DNA of 64,000 nt from Mycteria americana (taxonomy: Eukaryota > Chordata > Aves > Ciconiiformes > Ciconiidae): positions 85,357,062-85,421,061 of the forward strand of contig NC_134367.1 of NCBI RefSeq assembly GCF_035582795.1, given 5' to 3'. The position numbers and the translations under genes are program-made. Below are positions 24,001 to 39,000 of the stretch, in pieces (within the stretch, counting starts at the first letter, position 1; each line of letters begins with the position of its first letter). Under the pieces are notes generated by a model that searched no databases, had not been told where the DNA came from, and saw nothing but the letters and a program-made list of their open reading frames with translations.

Positions 24001-27000
24001 CAGCAGAAAGAACTGTAATGCATTGGGGCAGGTTGCTAAAGTGGGGGACCAGTGGACGAAAGAGAAGTTACAATCAAAACTAGTTTTGACTCAGAACAAC
24101 TCCTGAGTGATCTTTGGATTAAGAGCCAAATTCAGGGTCCTTCTTTATGGTCTTGATGCCCTACTTACGGCAGAATAGAAGATAAGGCTGCTGCACATAA
24201 GTCTTATATAATGTTTGCTCCCCTCAAAAATCACATACTGCAGAAAATACGTATGATTTCTAATGAGACCGCTAAATTTATTAGAATTTATTAATCCTGT
24301 GTCTGTATTCATTCTCTTCTAAAGAAAAAAAATAAGATGACATACCCTCTCAGAATAAGCCTCTGTCTACTTAGAAATCATTAAAATAAATCTCAAGTGA
24401 AGATGAGATCCAGTGGCACTTTCATAAAGCAGTAGCCCAACACCAACAAATAACTGCACTGTACCAAGCCAGAGCAGCTCCCTGATCCTGATCCATCAGA
24501 TAGGGAGCTGAAATGTGTGTTTCCACCTACAGAGACCAAAAAGCCCATATATATGTTTGCCTCACACCTGCAGCTCCCACGGGTTTATTTTGCTGCTTGA
24601 TAAAGCTAAGACTGTAAATTGGCAAATAACATATTTTCTGCTTTAAGTGACTCCAGACAGTGAGGATCCCAGGACTCGGGCACTCTTTTATTTATGTCCT
24701 ACCTAGCCAAATCTTCCTTGCCCCTGACAAGGGGAGACTGAGATGAGTCTTCAGGCTTTACAGCCAGTGCTGTGGGCAAAAGTGTAAAGAGGGTGTGGGA
24801 AATAAAATAAGAAGTTGCCTTTTTTGGTGTGTGTCGGGGGTGGGCAGAGAAGGGCTTGCTTCACTTTGTCCTGTTTGCTTCAGACTTTACATTTCCCTGG
24901 GGAACAGGATACAAGTGAAGCAGGGGGGAGGCTAGAATGGAGGGTTACAGACTCAAAAAACAAGGTCAGGGCCAACGACTGTGAGCCGTAGGGGATGCTG
25001 GAAATCCCAGGGCTCCCCTGTGGCCGGGCACAGCAAACCATTTGGTGGGCTGTAGGTTTAATCATCAGGTTGGGAACTTCTCCAGGACCTAGGGAACATG
25101 GTGCTGAGCTAAAGAACTGTGAGGCTGAATGGGTGGAGAAGGGCTGGTAGGCAGATTTACCTCTCTTTCCTCCTGCCTAACCATCTTCCCTTTTCTCTGG
25201 CATCCAGATTGAGAAGCTTACCCTGCCTCCCAGGCAGGGCTGATAAAATCAGGGACTTTCAAATGAAGAGAAATTGTGCAGAGTAAGACAGTTTAGAGGG
25301 GAGCTGGCCATGCTGGAAGTGCCTGGCAGGGCAGGGTAAAACCAGCACAAGGCTTTTGGAGAGGTTACGTGTATCTCAGTGGAACTGGGCTACGTGTTAG
25401 CTCTGGGAAGAAAATTAAGAGAACTTCTCATCCTCTAATTACTGGGGATAACATTTCAAAAGTAACGCCACCAGTGAGAGAACAGAGAGGGCTTTTTATT
25501 TAGGAGAAGTGTTTATCTTTTAGCAGAAATGAATACACCATGTTTTATAAAGCTTGTTATTAATTTAAAGCATGCTTTAGATGTACATAGAACTACACAG
25601 GAGTCTAACTGGATGGTAAAGCATCAGCAAATATGTTTGGCGTAAAACGTTGCCCTCGGTATTGGATCTATAGCAGACACATTGCAACTGCAGGCTGGCT
25701 GGCTGTCAGCATCTGACATGAAGAATGAGGTCATTTGACTTAGAAAATAATTTGACAGGAAAGCTACACATGCAAGTTTATTGTGGCTGCCAGCCCCACA
25801 ATGGTCCCTGTCTTTTCAGGACTATTTTTACCAATTTACCCAAGGCTAAGTGTGGTAGTGAGTCATGTTGCCCATGTCTGTAGGCCCTACAAACAGTGTA
25901 GAGTTTAGAGAGTAGAGGGAAAACTTGCATATTTTGGGGAATCTGATCCAAATGAAAGAATGAACATGGGAGAGAGAAAGAGGAAGGTGGACCTGGGCCT
26001 GGAAGGTGCGCAGCAGAGGAAAGGTGTACGTGCTGATGGTGAGGGACTCTGGGCCTGCGTGAGGTTGTGGCATACTTTCAGGGTGCAAAGAGAAGTTTGC
26101 ATGGAGTGTGACAGAGGAAGAGATGGGCCATGGTGAAAGGAACTGGTAAGGAAAAGTACATGCTATGCTCCTTATAGAGTTTTTCAAATGAGAACTGGTA
26201 AATAAAGCTGAACTTCATTCCTGTGCAGAGGGCCAGCTTGAGACATATGCAAGCACTTAACACATACCTGAGGCTTTTTGGTAAGCTGAGCTGTGGCTCC
26301 TGTAAAAGTGAATTGATCAGCTAGCACTAGAGGTACAGTGGAGGTTTGTGCCAGCCGTCACGTCAGTTCAGCTAAATCAGAGCATGGACTGAAAATTGCT
26401 CCAGTGAGATTTTCTTTTGCTTTTGCTCTGGGAATATGTGACTTGGCTTTGACACCTGTTTCATTGATACTTACAGGGCCAGAGTGGTTCCTGATTTAAC
26501 TTTCATAACCATAGCTGGAACCCCCTTGAGCTACAGCAGCCTGGCCCTCTCTGCCTTCTCTGCTGCCCAGCATCTCTGCAGAGCTCTCTGCGGCCAAGCT
26601 GCTGATGGACTCCCATGGCATCCCCACTGCTCATCTGCTGGGGCCTGGTAAAATGTCTTTAAGGACAGCTGTTTACATCAGTTCCTGCAACAGAAATTTT
26701 CCCTGGCTGTATGAAGGGCTCTTTGGAGTCCTTTTGTACTGCTGCAGTTTTATAAGCCAGACATATACCTCAGGGGAGTGGAGGAGGGAGTGTGAGAATC
26801 TCATTTGAGGTTTCCAGTCCTTCAGCAAAAACAAGGAGTCAAAACAGGATATTTCTCCTTTAAGGAACAAGCGAAAGGGGAAACACTTTTAAGAAGAAAA
26901 AGTAGCCCTTTAGACAGTAGAAAATTAGCAAGGAATTTCAATGAGTTTTCTGTGTTGCTGTTCATCTTGGGGCTCTGTGAAAGGTCTTTTTTAAAAAGTC

Positions 27001-30000
27001 TGCCTTCTGCTTGCTGTTTAGTCTATTCTTAGGAATAGCCTGGTTTGCTCTGTTTTGCTGGAAGACTTGCTTAGATGACTCAGATATTGACTGGAAGCTT
27101 TCTCAACACTGTTGCGGGGAGGGGCCATTGAGCAACATGTCTCTTGAGCTAAATGACTGTTAAAAGCAAAAGCTGCACCCACGCATGTAAGGTATATTGA
27201 GATCAGCTTCTGACATCCTTACTCCCACTGAACAGCCCTTTATTCTGTGACAATCACATTGCTTCCAGCAAGGCTACTCATGAAATAAGGCCCCATCAGT
27301 GTTTAAGCAAAGGTGGCAGAACTTGGCTGCCTGTGTTTCTGTCTAGCAGTGAATTTGTAAGAGTGTCCATGCCTTATACTGTAGCTTTCATTCTATGTAT
27401 CATCCATTTTCTATGCTAGTGTTCATTTTCTTTCTTAACAGTCATTTTCCTCTGATAAAATTCAGAAGCATTTACTGGCTGGGACAGGTTCACCAAATGT
27501 AGAATCACAGTAACAGCTGTTTTAGTGAACTTGCATCTGGAGATCCTGTTGGATCTACAGCAGGAATGTCATGTTTGGTTTTAGCTAAGTTATCCATGGA
27601 ACTTTTGCTGGGTAGGGCAGCCTTGGACTGCTTTATGTGACAGGACTGCTCTGTGACATTATAGGGATGAGTGGATAATTTTTGGGGAGCCACAGGAGAT
27701 GGTATTCAGGAACTTGTGAATTTTCTAGGTTTTGTGGACCTAGCTCAACTCGTTGCCCACTGCAAATAGCTTGTCTTGTGCAGTTCTTTGCACAGGCTCG
27801 AAATAGTGCTGTTCAGTGCTACTCTTGAAAGCTGTCAAAATTAACGGTACAATATGTGTGAGTAAGTGCTACTCAGAACACGTGAGGATTGTGGAATGGC
27901 CCTAGAGACAAGTTTTACTTGTTTAGTTTCAGTGAGATCAGGAATCTGTTCCTTCCCGCTTGCCCACAGTGTCTTCCAGAATAAGCAGGGTAGGCAACAA
28001 GTCTTGTACAAAAAGCCTATGGGAAGTATTTTGAACCCCATCTCTTCTTTTAAAATGGACAGCCCTTCTTTGTGCACCACAGAAATGCAGAACATTCACA
28101 AGCCTCTTGTACCTCTCCTTTCAGTAGCATGTAAGTAAAATAACATAGAATTTCTTCCTGAACTCCTGTGAGAATTCATGATCCAGGAATTTGGAGAATG
28201 AATCACAAAAATCTTCTGTAAGGGATACTGCCAGAGATAGTTAACTATTTGAAAATGGTATCAGTGGTTGCAGAATATTTTTAGAGGTTTTTTTCCCCAA
28301 CTTTTAAATTTTATTCTCAGTTATTATTTTTCTAGGGCCTGCTGGAAAGCTCAGTGTTCTCTGCTGATTCAGCTAGTGCTAAGCAGGCTGATGCGTCACA
28401 AAAATAATTTCCATGTCAAGGCAGCTGTTTATGGTGAATAGGAGTTAAATGACAAGTTGTTCCAGGAGCGCTGGAACAAGTGAAGCCTGATTTTCTCCAG
28501 ATCTATGTCTCATGCTTGACTTTGAGCTGTTTCCATAACTGGGGATATGAAACTTTGCTACACAGACTCTCTCATCTTGGGTGATGTGTAGGATCATTAT
28601 GCAGGGTTCTCCTCACGGAAGTCATGTATCAGATGCATTTATAGGGTTTCTTACTTCTGCTGGGTCACTAATTTTTAGGAAGATGATAAAGAATCATGTC
28701 TTTGATGCTTCAAGTATTTTTCCATCAGTTCTCTGATGAGAGTATTTTAAGATTAGTGGGGGACAGATAAACAGGTTGACAGGCAGACACATGCCTACAC
28801 ATACATAGTGATGAAGTCCTGTTTCCTTGGGAAAGCACGATAATCATAGCAAATATTATGCAAGCTATACTAAAGGGCATGCAAAACCCAGTGCAATGGA
28901 TAAGGCAGGATAACTGGAGGAGAAAACAATTAGGAAACAACCCAGAATAAGTCATACAGCATGTTTTTTTGTAATACTAGCAATCACTGTGCTTCGGTGT
29001 TGTTTTAAATGAACATGTGTAAACTGATTGTGTTTGGAAACCATGTTAGCTTATGAAAAAGCAGGAATGCTTCCCTGTAATTTTTTTAATAAATAAGATA
29101 TAAAATATGCTAATAGATTTTTGTATAATTTCTGATGGTGGTTAAACACCTGTGACTGATATTGCCTAGCTACATTGCAGAAAATATGTCATTATTTTGT
29201 CTTTTCTGTTACAGCAAGGTAACTACTGGGCATGAGCGATCTCTCTGTAAAAATAAGTGGTGGTGTATAGTGAACAGACAGTCAGCAGAAGCCAAATATC
29301 CCTCAGAGTAGAACAATGAGTGTGGTTCTCGATGGCATCCTTTTGGCAACGTAACATGGATACAAACATATATATCCAATTTCAGGCCAGGGTACTATGA
29401 CAGGCTCTTCATGTGAACAGAGCATCTGACCCAATATGCCGGTATGAGCTGGTCTATGTGAGAGACATGTACTCTTAGGTCATTTAAGAGCCTAATAAAT
29501 AATTACTTGCCTCTGTGATTATACTGGCATTGGTCCTCTTGTGAATACTGGTATAAAGGACCTTATTCGCAAGCCAGAGTAAGCGAAAATAATGGTGTAG
29601 ACAATTTGTATACAAGTACATGGTGATTGCCTGCTGAGTGGTTTTAATACTTTGCGTAGAGCTTGCCTACCATGGATAAGCAATAAATGCAAATCTGTTA
29701 TCTAATGAAACCTATCATTACATTTCTTGTGACCTGCGAGACAGGATTTCTGCGGATCACAGCGTCTTTCTTTACTTACATGTATCCTATGTTTGATGCA
29801 ATATTTTTCTGTTTTGCAGGTGATTTTCAAAGCTAAGTCAAAATATTCCCCAGAGCTACTGAAATACAGGTAAGAACTATGCAAACATTCAATGTGGTAA
29901 AGAAGAGTAGCCATGCTCTTTGAGAAACACTATGTCTTTGATAACGTGGCACTCATATCTCAGCTATACATATTTATATACCAATGTTTTATGATGATGG

Positions 30001-33000
30001 TTCTGAGGCCAGCTTCTTCTTATGCCATTTTGAAGTCTGTGTCATTTCCCAACACAAGCACCATTTTTAGATATTCACATATTTCAAAGGTAAATATTTC
30101 AAATGCAAGCAGAAAACAGTCACCCTGGTGATTTGTTTACAGGTTCTTAACAGTTGTATTGCTAGGTGAATTCAGATCCAGTGTTTTGGTAAAGGTAGCT
30201 AAGTGATGTGTTTATTATGACAGGAATGAGTGGGACTGGGTATGTATTAATCCGTAAGGTCAGTGAAAAGGCTCAAAAGTTTTGGGAAGATGACAGAAGA
30301 GTTGTGAAGGGCAAGAGGTAGGATTGAACTTGATGATGTGTTTGGGAGCTCACAGATAACCTCCCCTGACTCCATGGAGTTGAAGTTATGGTAGCTTTGC
30401 ATTTAGATGGAGAGATTTGTTTGGGATCTTGTTGAGCAGGAGGGATTGTCAGGAATTACTTGAAAGCTCCCCAAAGGGCAGTAATGTCCAGAAAGCTGAG
30501 GAAGAGCTCAATAAATTAATGTTTATTGTGGCAATGCCTAAAAGCCTCAGTCAGGGGCAATGTTGTTTAGACAGGGGAAGAGAGGTTGTCTCCATTTTAA
30601 AGAAAAAAATTACAGTCTGAAATCAGGATAGGAAAGCAGAGTAATTTGAAACTGAAATCTGTTATTTGCTGACTGTTCAGGAGAACACAGTACTGTATCA
30701 ACAAGTCAAATATTAACATTGTCCTTGCTCTGGAAAGTTTGTTATCCAATTGGATTTTGATACAGCTGGAGAGGCGATCATCTGGAGCAAGTGCTTCAGA
30801 AACTATGTTTGGTAGAATGGCAGTACAATGAGAGCAGGCTTGGGGTGGGCTGTGCTTGGGCTGGTGAGGGTATGGGACGCATAGGGTGTGACGGCTGACT
30901 GAGGGATGTGGACTCCACGCTGAACCACAGCTGATGCAGAAATTGTCAGGATGGGAACAGAGAGGCTGCATCTGTTTTGGTGGCATCAGGAATGCTCTCA
31001 AGTCAGTGGGTCTGTGTGCATACCTTGGCCACATCCCAAACCACAAGAGGCAAGAGCTGCATGCTCCCTGGTAAACACTGTGGCATACAAATACGTTCAC
31101 CCCCCTTTGCGCTCTGGTTTCTGTGGGAAGGAAATCCAGGAGTATGGACTGGCAGATGAGCACAGCACACACCAGCCAGGTCCCCAGCCAGCCCCCAATG
31201 CAAGCGTGCCTGCCCCTGATGGTACACATAGGCAAGAGGAACAAAGAGGACAGCTTTGCACAAAGCCTGGGCTGCAGGTCAGGGTGGTATAGGGCAGGTC
31301 TGTGAACATGTTCCTGGCTGGCTTTAGAGGTGAGAGGTAGAAGCTTTGAACCTCATCTGTTACTGATGTTTGTGGCAAGGCTTTATTCCTGAAAACTGCT
31401 TGAAAATGTCTTTCTTCAAGCAAAGCGAGCTTGTGATATTTAGTCAATGCCTATGAAGTGACTACATCAGCACCCTGCATGTAGCTCTTGGAGCATTTCG
31501 GTTCCTAAACATTTATGTATTGTGACTGGAATTACTCATGCATGGACTACCCTCCCCACAATAGCTCCATGTCTACCCTGACTCTTGCCTACTGCATTTC
31601 TAACATAGGTCACTCCTGAATCTGGTCTAGCCTTTTCTATCTTGTTCAGCTCTGTTGGTAAAGGACTTCAGTAGTATTTTGTTTTAATATCTAGATCTCT
31701 TAGCATGAATGTGGTTATGCTGTGTAAAAGAGCCATATGAATAAAGCTGACCTTGTTTCCTATCTTATACGGGGCAATTGAAGTGGTGTAATACATGCAC
31801 ACCTACAGCTGAGGTCCTGAATCTTAATTGTAACAGGCTAGTGAAAGATGATAGAATCACAGAGTGGTTTGGGTTGGAAGGGACCTTTAAAGATCATCTA
31901 GTCCAACCCCCGTCCCGTGGGCAGGGACATCTTTCATTAGATCAGGTTGCTCAAATCCTGATGGAGAGATGGATGATAGAAAGATGGATGAGCTACAGAC
32001 AGGGGCTGGAGTCTGTCCTTACTGAATCTGATTTTTCTTCATTGCTGAATGTTCACTTTTTGATTTGTTTTCCTCATTTTCTTTAATAAGTGTCAGACCT
32101 TATTGCCTGGTATTGGCATTTCTGCAATAGCTAAGGGCAGCATAAACAGGGCAACAGAGGTAGGACTGCGGTCTATGTATTGGCACAGATCTCGGAAATC
32201 AGAATCATTTCAGATACAGAAAAAATTGATAAAATCCTATCAGAGATCTAGAATCTTAAGCAAACTTTACTCAGCACAACCTTCATGGTGTTAGTCATTT
32301 TGGCAAAAGAGCTCAAGGCGAAGCCTGTGCCAGCCCAACTTCATATTTAAACAGTCCTTCTGCACGTCTCCCTGGGCTTGGGGATTTCTTACAGTCACTG
32401 CGTTTGGATGCGGCTTGCTGTGCTGCGTGCGCATGCCTTGTTACACACAAGCCTCAGACACTGTGTGGTTTCTGAGGAAACCACATACAAAATGCAGTAG
32501 TTTCAAACAGATTTTCCTGTTAAACAAGGCAAAACTCACTGCATTCATCTGAAGTTTGATTTTAAGCTCAAAGAAAAACTTAGGGGTGCATCCAGCCTGA
32601 CACACAAAGAACAGAACACCCTGGCATATGCCTTCCCCGACCAAGCCAGATTACACACAGCTCCTTCTAAGGGACTAGCCGCAAAATGGGGATTAGGCAT
32701 AACAGGCTTTTGAACAGTCACTGGTGCAATCTGGGGGCAGGAGAGGTGCTTCACCTTTCTATTTTCTAAAAAAACCCATGCCTTGTAGGTACCCTTGTAG
32801 TTGAGCTGTAAGGATACATCCTGCCTTTAAGGGAGTTAGGAATGCTTTCTGCAGCTGCAGAGACCCTAAAACTGCCCTGAGAGACAGGGCCTGCATCTCC
32901 ATCAGTGCTTATTCAGAAGTTCAGCAACAATGCTTCTATTGTCAAAACAGGCAGTCGTTTCCCCGGCCACATCATGTTAATAAGGGGGATGGAAGATCAT

Positions 33001-36000
33001 TATGTGAAGAGCTGCACAACTGACTGGCCATGACAGCTCACCCTGGCACGTACAGGAGTGTGTGGGCATGAGAGCGTGACAGAGCTTTTTTTTTTTGCTA
33101 AACTCCGTCAAGGAGGAGCCTGGCCTGGAAGCCTCTAAGCCTTTCTGATTGCAAGCCAGCGTCAAGGGCATGCAGGCTGCGCTGAAGCAGAAGGTCCCTC
33201 TGACTAAGCTGAGCAACAGAGAGCATGTACTTACTGTCCCACAAGCAGGCAGCGTGTAAGAACATACCTTTCCTCATAAGTCCAAACTCCACAAGAATAT
33301 TTTACCTGTACTACAATGGGGGAGCAGAGATGAGGCTATTAAATAGGCTTTGGGAGGGGAAGGAAAGGAAGACACATGACCGTCACTTAAAGAGTTTTGA
33401 GATATTAATAAAAGCTGTAAATATACCACCACTACAACTGAGAACTGCATTCTCCAGAGGAAGCTGTGTGAGAGAGGAGCTTCAGGACTGCAGTGCTTGC
33501 AGCATTAGTTGGTGAAGTTTGAAGGAACTACCTCTAGCTGCTTATCCTAAAAACAGAGCCCTGCCCTGGAAGGTTAAGAATGAGCACAATCTTTCCCCTG
33601 AAAGGGAATTTCCATGACGGGCAAGGAAAAGACACATCCTCACTCACTGCCAGATACAGCTGGAAAGAAGGCCACTGATTCACAAGCAGGGACTTTTAGG
33701 CTTTCAGTTCTCCCTGTTACACATTTTAAAAGCTGCAAAGGTATACCCCTTCCTTTCTTGCCCTCTGAAAAGAAGGCAGCTATGCTTCAGCTTTGTAGCT
33801 GGGTTGATGCTATCCCAAAAGGATATGAATGTGTGAAAGCAAAAGATCACCATTGGGTAAAGTATTTTTAAACCATCAGAATTTGATTCCTCAGGGACAG
33901 GCTGGATGTTTGTTGCCAGCCAAATTCAAAGTTCCCAGCAGGCATGAAGAGCTGTGGCCTAACCCTCTTGTTCAGTAACTGCAAATTATGCCCCTTATCA
34001 GTAATTGCCTTGGTCAGCAATGATAATGAAGTAAGCAAACACCTGAAATGGAAACATGCCTTTTTTTTTTTTTTTTTTTTTTAAGTGAAAAGCTCCACAG
34101 CTGTGTGTAGGAGTAAAGAGGAATTAGAAGCAGCTTTCCTTGAGTATGTGGTATATTTATATTGCAAGTATCAGTGCTGGGTAGGTGGGAGAAAACCAGT
34201 TCAGCTTCTCAGCTTCTGTCTGTCACATCTCTGTTCCAGCTCTGCTCCTGTGGTTGTGCAAACGCACATTTTACCTGGCATAAATGGCAAAATGTCAACC
34301 CAGAATCAATATGCATATTTAAACTTCTTGATGTTCCTTTTAAGAGGTTGCCCATGACCAAGTTATTTAGGAAAAGGGGCAGAGAAAGATGCTGGGGAAC
34401 CAGTAACTCAGAGATTTTTCCTACTGTTAGACCCTTCCCTAATTTAATACGAAATCTGATGGCAAACATCAGCAGTCAGTGATGCTTCTTATGGCAGTGG
34501 CGGTGTAGTAAAACCAGGATCAAAACCAGTCCATTCTAGGCAACTCAACCTTTTGCAAGATTTCTCCTGTCTGAGTAGTCAGAGGGTTTGTGCTGTATAT
34601 GAAGTGCACACTCTAAGAAAGTACACGTGTATCTTAAGTAGTTTTTAAGAACTGTGCTGTTATATTTCTGCTGCAAACACTCCTCGATGTTTTGCTGCTT
34701 AACATTAGTTTCTTTACTTACAGCTTATTGTGTAACTGTAAAAACAGGTTTGAAATAAGCTAAGATAGTCTCTCCAGCAATCTGGAGCACTTTGATTTGG
34801 GCTCGGGCGGCTGGTCACTCAGCTCTGGCAGCCCAACACGTGCAGCTTTCATTGCTCAGAGTGCAACTTCCATCTCATGACTGACACTTGCTGAACAATG
34901 TCGCTAAAACTGTTTTCTCCTCACTCTCCCAGGTTGCCCCTCTACCTGGCTTCTCTTTTCATAAGTCTCCTCTTCCTCTTGGTGAATTTAACATGTGCAG
35001 TATTGGTGAGGACACAGAATTCAGAGAGAAAAGTCATTGTCTCTGTCCGGGTGGCAATTAATGACACGTTGTTTGTGCTGTGCGCTGTTTCACTCTCCAT
35101 CTGCCTGTATAAGATTTCCAAGATGTCTTTAGCCAACATTTACTTGGAGTCCAAGGTAAGGTACATTTTCAGTTCTTTTCAAGTACCTTCTGAGAGACAA
35201 GGGCAGTGCGAGACAAAGCCACACAGTTCTTTAGATCCCCTGAAAGCTGAAGGCCTTAAACTTCACAGTTTGCACTTGGCTGGCCATGCTGCTCAATATA
35301 TGAATTAAATACTAAGCAAGGGTGCTTTTGGCTAACACGAGTGACCCCAAAATATGTATTTTTGAGGCAGAGTTTACACAGCTTACTGGCTGGAGTTTCT
35401 CACTGCTGTTTTTCAAGTGGATGCTGCTTTCTCCAGATCCCCATCTGAAGACCACTTCATTTCAGTACTGCTACATAGAAGTGGTCTATACTTTGGGATC
35501 TTTCAGCTTGTCACATTATTAACTGATTAAGTTAAATGTTTAAGGTAGCAGCATGCTGAAGATAAGCCAGATAGAGGAATATGAATCTCCCTTTATACAT
35601 TTGCATACTGTCCTATAGATAATGAGAATGTGTTTTAAAAGACCTAATGCATTATAAATTCAGCCAAGTGGGGAGAAGGGGAAAGAAATCTCTCACATTA
35701 CTCTACAAAATGTTCTTTAAAGAAATATTGTTAGGTTTACAGCTTTGGACACGTTCAGTGGTCAAGGCACTGGGTGGCAGCATGTAAAGCCTGCAGTGTT
35801 TATTATAAAATCAGTGAAGGTGGTTTGTACTTATAAATAATGAAACAGGGCTTTCAAAGGTCCTTCTGTTTGCAGTAGATAGTTAAATCTTAAAATAAAT
35901 TATTAGTTTAAGCAATAGCACATTACCGTTACAACAACAAACCTTTCAAAAATGTAAGTTTCAGCTACTACTTAGAAAATCTTACAATAGAATTCCTCTC

Positions 36001-39000
36001 TCCATTTACTTAATCAGATGAAAGGAGTACTTTTCCTGTTTAATCAAATCTGGCCGTACTGCACAACAACTGAAAGTTCAGGGCTGAATAGAAGATTTAA
36101 AAACACAGCCTAGTTTGTTTTGTTTCTTTCAAGCCTGTCACTTGCTGACCAAAGGGCATGGGCAATGGATTATTTTTACTAGTAAGAAAAGTTTTTCTAC
36201 TGCTGCAAATCACAGAAGCGTAAATCTCTGTAACAAAGCAGTGTTAACCTATGGGAGGCTTTGGTAGATTACTTTATTCCGTTTCCTCCTCACGCAGGAA
36301 ACTTGATCTTCTTTACTTCAAGCTATTTCACAAAACCCAAACAAACTCTAGCATTATTGCAGACAGGAAAGGACAGAATGCTCAACTGATGAAAGTTTGA
36401 ATGTGGAAATGAGAATTAAAGAGCGCTTTGCTCCTTTCTGCTGACCTGAAATGGGAGTTCCTCTGGGGACTTCCAGTAGGATTTGACTGCACATACTTAG
36501 GGATACAGATGGCTGGAGCTGGCAGTGAAAAAACATCCTGGTTTAATCTGCTACTGTGGTGCTGAAAAAACTAGCTAAAGAAGAAAAATCCATTCTCTAG
36601 AGTGATATGATAGAAGTAGCATTGGAGGTAATGCGTGCTCTGTGGTGCATGTAGATAGGTATCCGTTTATTTGTATCTCCCATCTGCTGGCACATATCCT
36701 CTGACCACACGTGCAAACGCATTCACCTCCCTGACCTGGCGTGGGGGACCAGCCTGGTTCTCTGCACCAAGGCTACAACAGCACAAGGAGGTGCACAGCC
36801 CTGCCCTTAGGTGCCGACTTGGGCCAGTTCTCTGCTGGCCAGAAGCATCATGTAGTGGGACATGCTACCAGCTCAGGGGTCCCCTTCTTTTCTGCAGGGG
36901 CCTGTGACTGAAAAAGGATTCCTCTGGCTTTACTTTTACTGCTGCGCTCTCCCTTCCCCAAGCCACTAAGCATATTTGACTGGCAGCAAAACCAGGACAC
37001 TTTTACCCTCTTTTTTGTATTTGGTGGGATTGATGAAGTTTGTTAAATCTCTGCATATTTAACTATTAACTACTAAAGAATTACAACTATGTAGGGAAAC
37101 CTATATAGGGAAATAACTGACCCCATTCTGCTCTTCAGTTCTGTTATCCCCAGTCTGTAAATGCCACTGAGCTGGGATACAGTATGTGCCAGTCAGCAGC
37201 TTCTCTCTGCTCTCTCACCCTCGGTTTCCATGACAGCATCACTGACTTGCTAGTACTGAAGGAGAATAGAGAAGTGCCTAGCAAACGTTTCCTCTTTGTG
37301 GCATTTCCTGCTTGCATCGTCTTGCCACAGCTTTCGCCACTGCCTACTATGTATCTGGCTTCAATTCCCAGTTCCCAGGTTCTTGGCTCACTCCTGACGT
37401 GGCTGCAGGTTATGGCCCGGTGGGCAGTGCTAGTTCCAGCACGTTTGAAGCAGGAAGTCAGTCAGAAAGGTTGACTGCACTGGGGATTTTGTAATACTCC
37501 AAAGCCTGACTGTTCCCTGAATCAATATTATTTTGCTGGAAAAACAGGCAAGCTAGTTTTCTGCAAGCTTTTCAGACTACTCTCTGAGCTCCTCTTTACT
37601 GACACCCATCAGGGAACACCCAGCCCAAGGACCTTGGCTGGCAGAGCTGCAGGGACAATAGCCACCAGTGTTGGTGAGCAGCAGAGGGGCCCTGGTAGTC
37701 TCCTGAAGGCCAGGGATTCAGGACATGGTGACTTGGTGACTTTGCCTGATACTTCAGTAGTCATTCTGTAATGTCTGTGCTCTACCTGCCACAGCGCTTT
37801 GGACCTCTGCTCCCTGGCTGCAAATCTGGAAGCAGAGTGTGTAAGTGCAGGGAGTAGGGTGCAGACCTTCCTGTCTCCTGCACTGGTATAAAAGGTCCTG
37901 TGAGAGGAGGAGCAACTTCCCCTTGGCCCCTCTCTCTCACACAGATGAGAGGAGCCCATCCTCGTGGTGTGGGTCTCTGACAGGAGAGGGAGAGGGCAGG
38001 GCTCATGAAGCAAATGACTGCAAGGTATTTTGCTCCCCTAAAAGCACACAGCACTTTAACCCGGCTTTCCTCCTTTGGCTGTGCAAAGCACTATTCCAGA
38101 GCCAACTGCACAGAATTTACTTTGAGCTTCTTCCTTCAAAGCCAGTCCCATTTTTGTACATCTGCCTGCCTCCGTGATCAGAGTCACACTGATCCCTGTA
38201 GCCATGGCTCCTGGATTCCTTCCTTCCTTCCTTGCTGCTACAGCAACTCCTGTGCTGGAGTCTCAGTACCCCACAGTGACCTTCCCCACCTGACACAATA
38301 GTCGGGTATCTTCACTTATTCCTTGCACTGGATTAGGCTCTTTCCCCTGCTCTGTCCATTTTTCTCTCTAGGAACTGCTCTGATTTCACACTTCGCCATC
38401 TCATTCCTCCCCTTGTGCCCAAGCTCCCACTCACAGACTGCCCTGCCATGGTCACCCTGCCCATAAGCTGTGCTTCCACTTTGTCTCCTCTGTGTTGACA
38501 TTAACTAAGGCAGGATGTTCTGTTCCTGTCTGGGCTGTGTTTAACTGCTGACTGTTATGATCTGCTCTGTACTTAGGAAATAGGTGCACAGCAAGCAGTT
38601 GTAAAAAGATGCAAGGTTGCATCATGCTAGCTAGCCAGCATCTGATACAGGATGCTCTATAGCTAATGCACAGCTGAAGGCTGAATTCTCTCACTCCATC
38701 TAATACCAAGCGTAGTTCTTATGTGTTTTCATTGCTCTGAAAATAGCGCTTGTACAATAAGTTGTAGGAATTAGTCACAGCCTGTCTTAGTAAGGGCAGG
38801 AACCGCTACCATTGCTTGGAAGTCACTGTACTGATAAAATACAGGAATATCCATAGTATAGGATATACTGATCAAAGAAGGACAGAGAAAAAGGCAGTTG
38901 CATTAGGCAGGGTAGCATGACAACCCTCGAAGTCCATGCAAAGCAATGTTCTTGTCAACTGCCCTTATGAATAATAACCTGTGTTTAAATCTCTTCCAGG

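Larger units (their letters stand above)
29870..34932 (+). other. GPR137B: GPR137B intron 2 (5.1 kb)
   Basis: A GT-AG intron carrying the CR1 fragment at 31851-31958 and a 22-base T run at 34061-34082. A 215-codon minus frame (30597-31244) and its overlapping neighbours look like chance frames. Confidence 0.85.

Noticed and set aside
30597-31244. 215-codon minus frame in GPR137B intron 2
   Set aside because: No homology I recognise, no splice or promoter context, and several overlapping frames on both strands.
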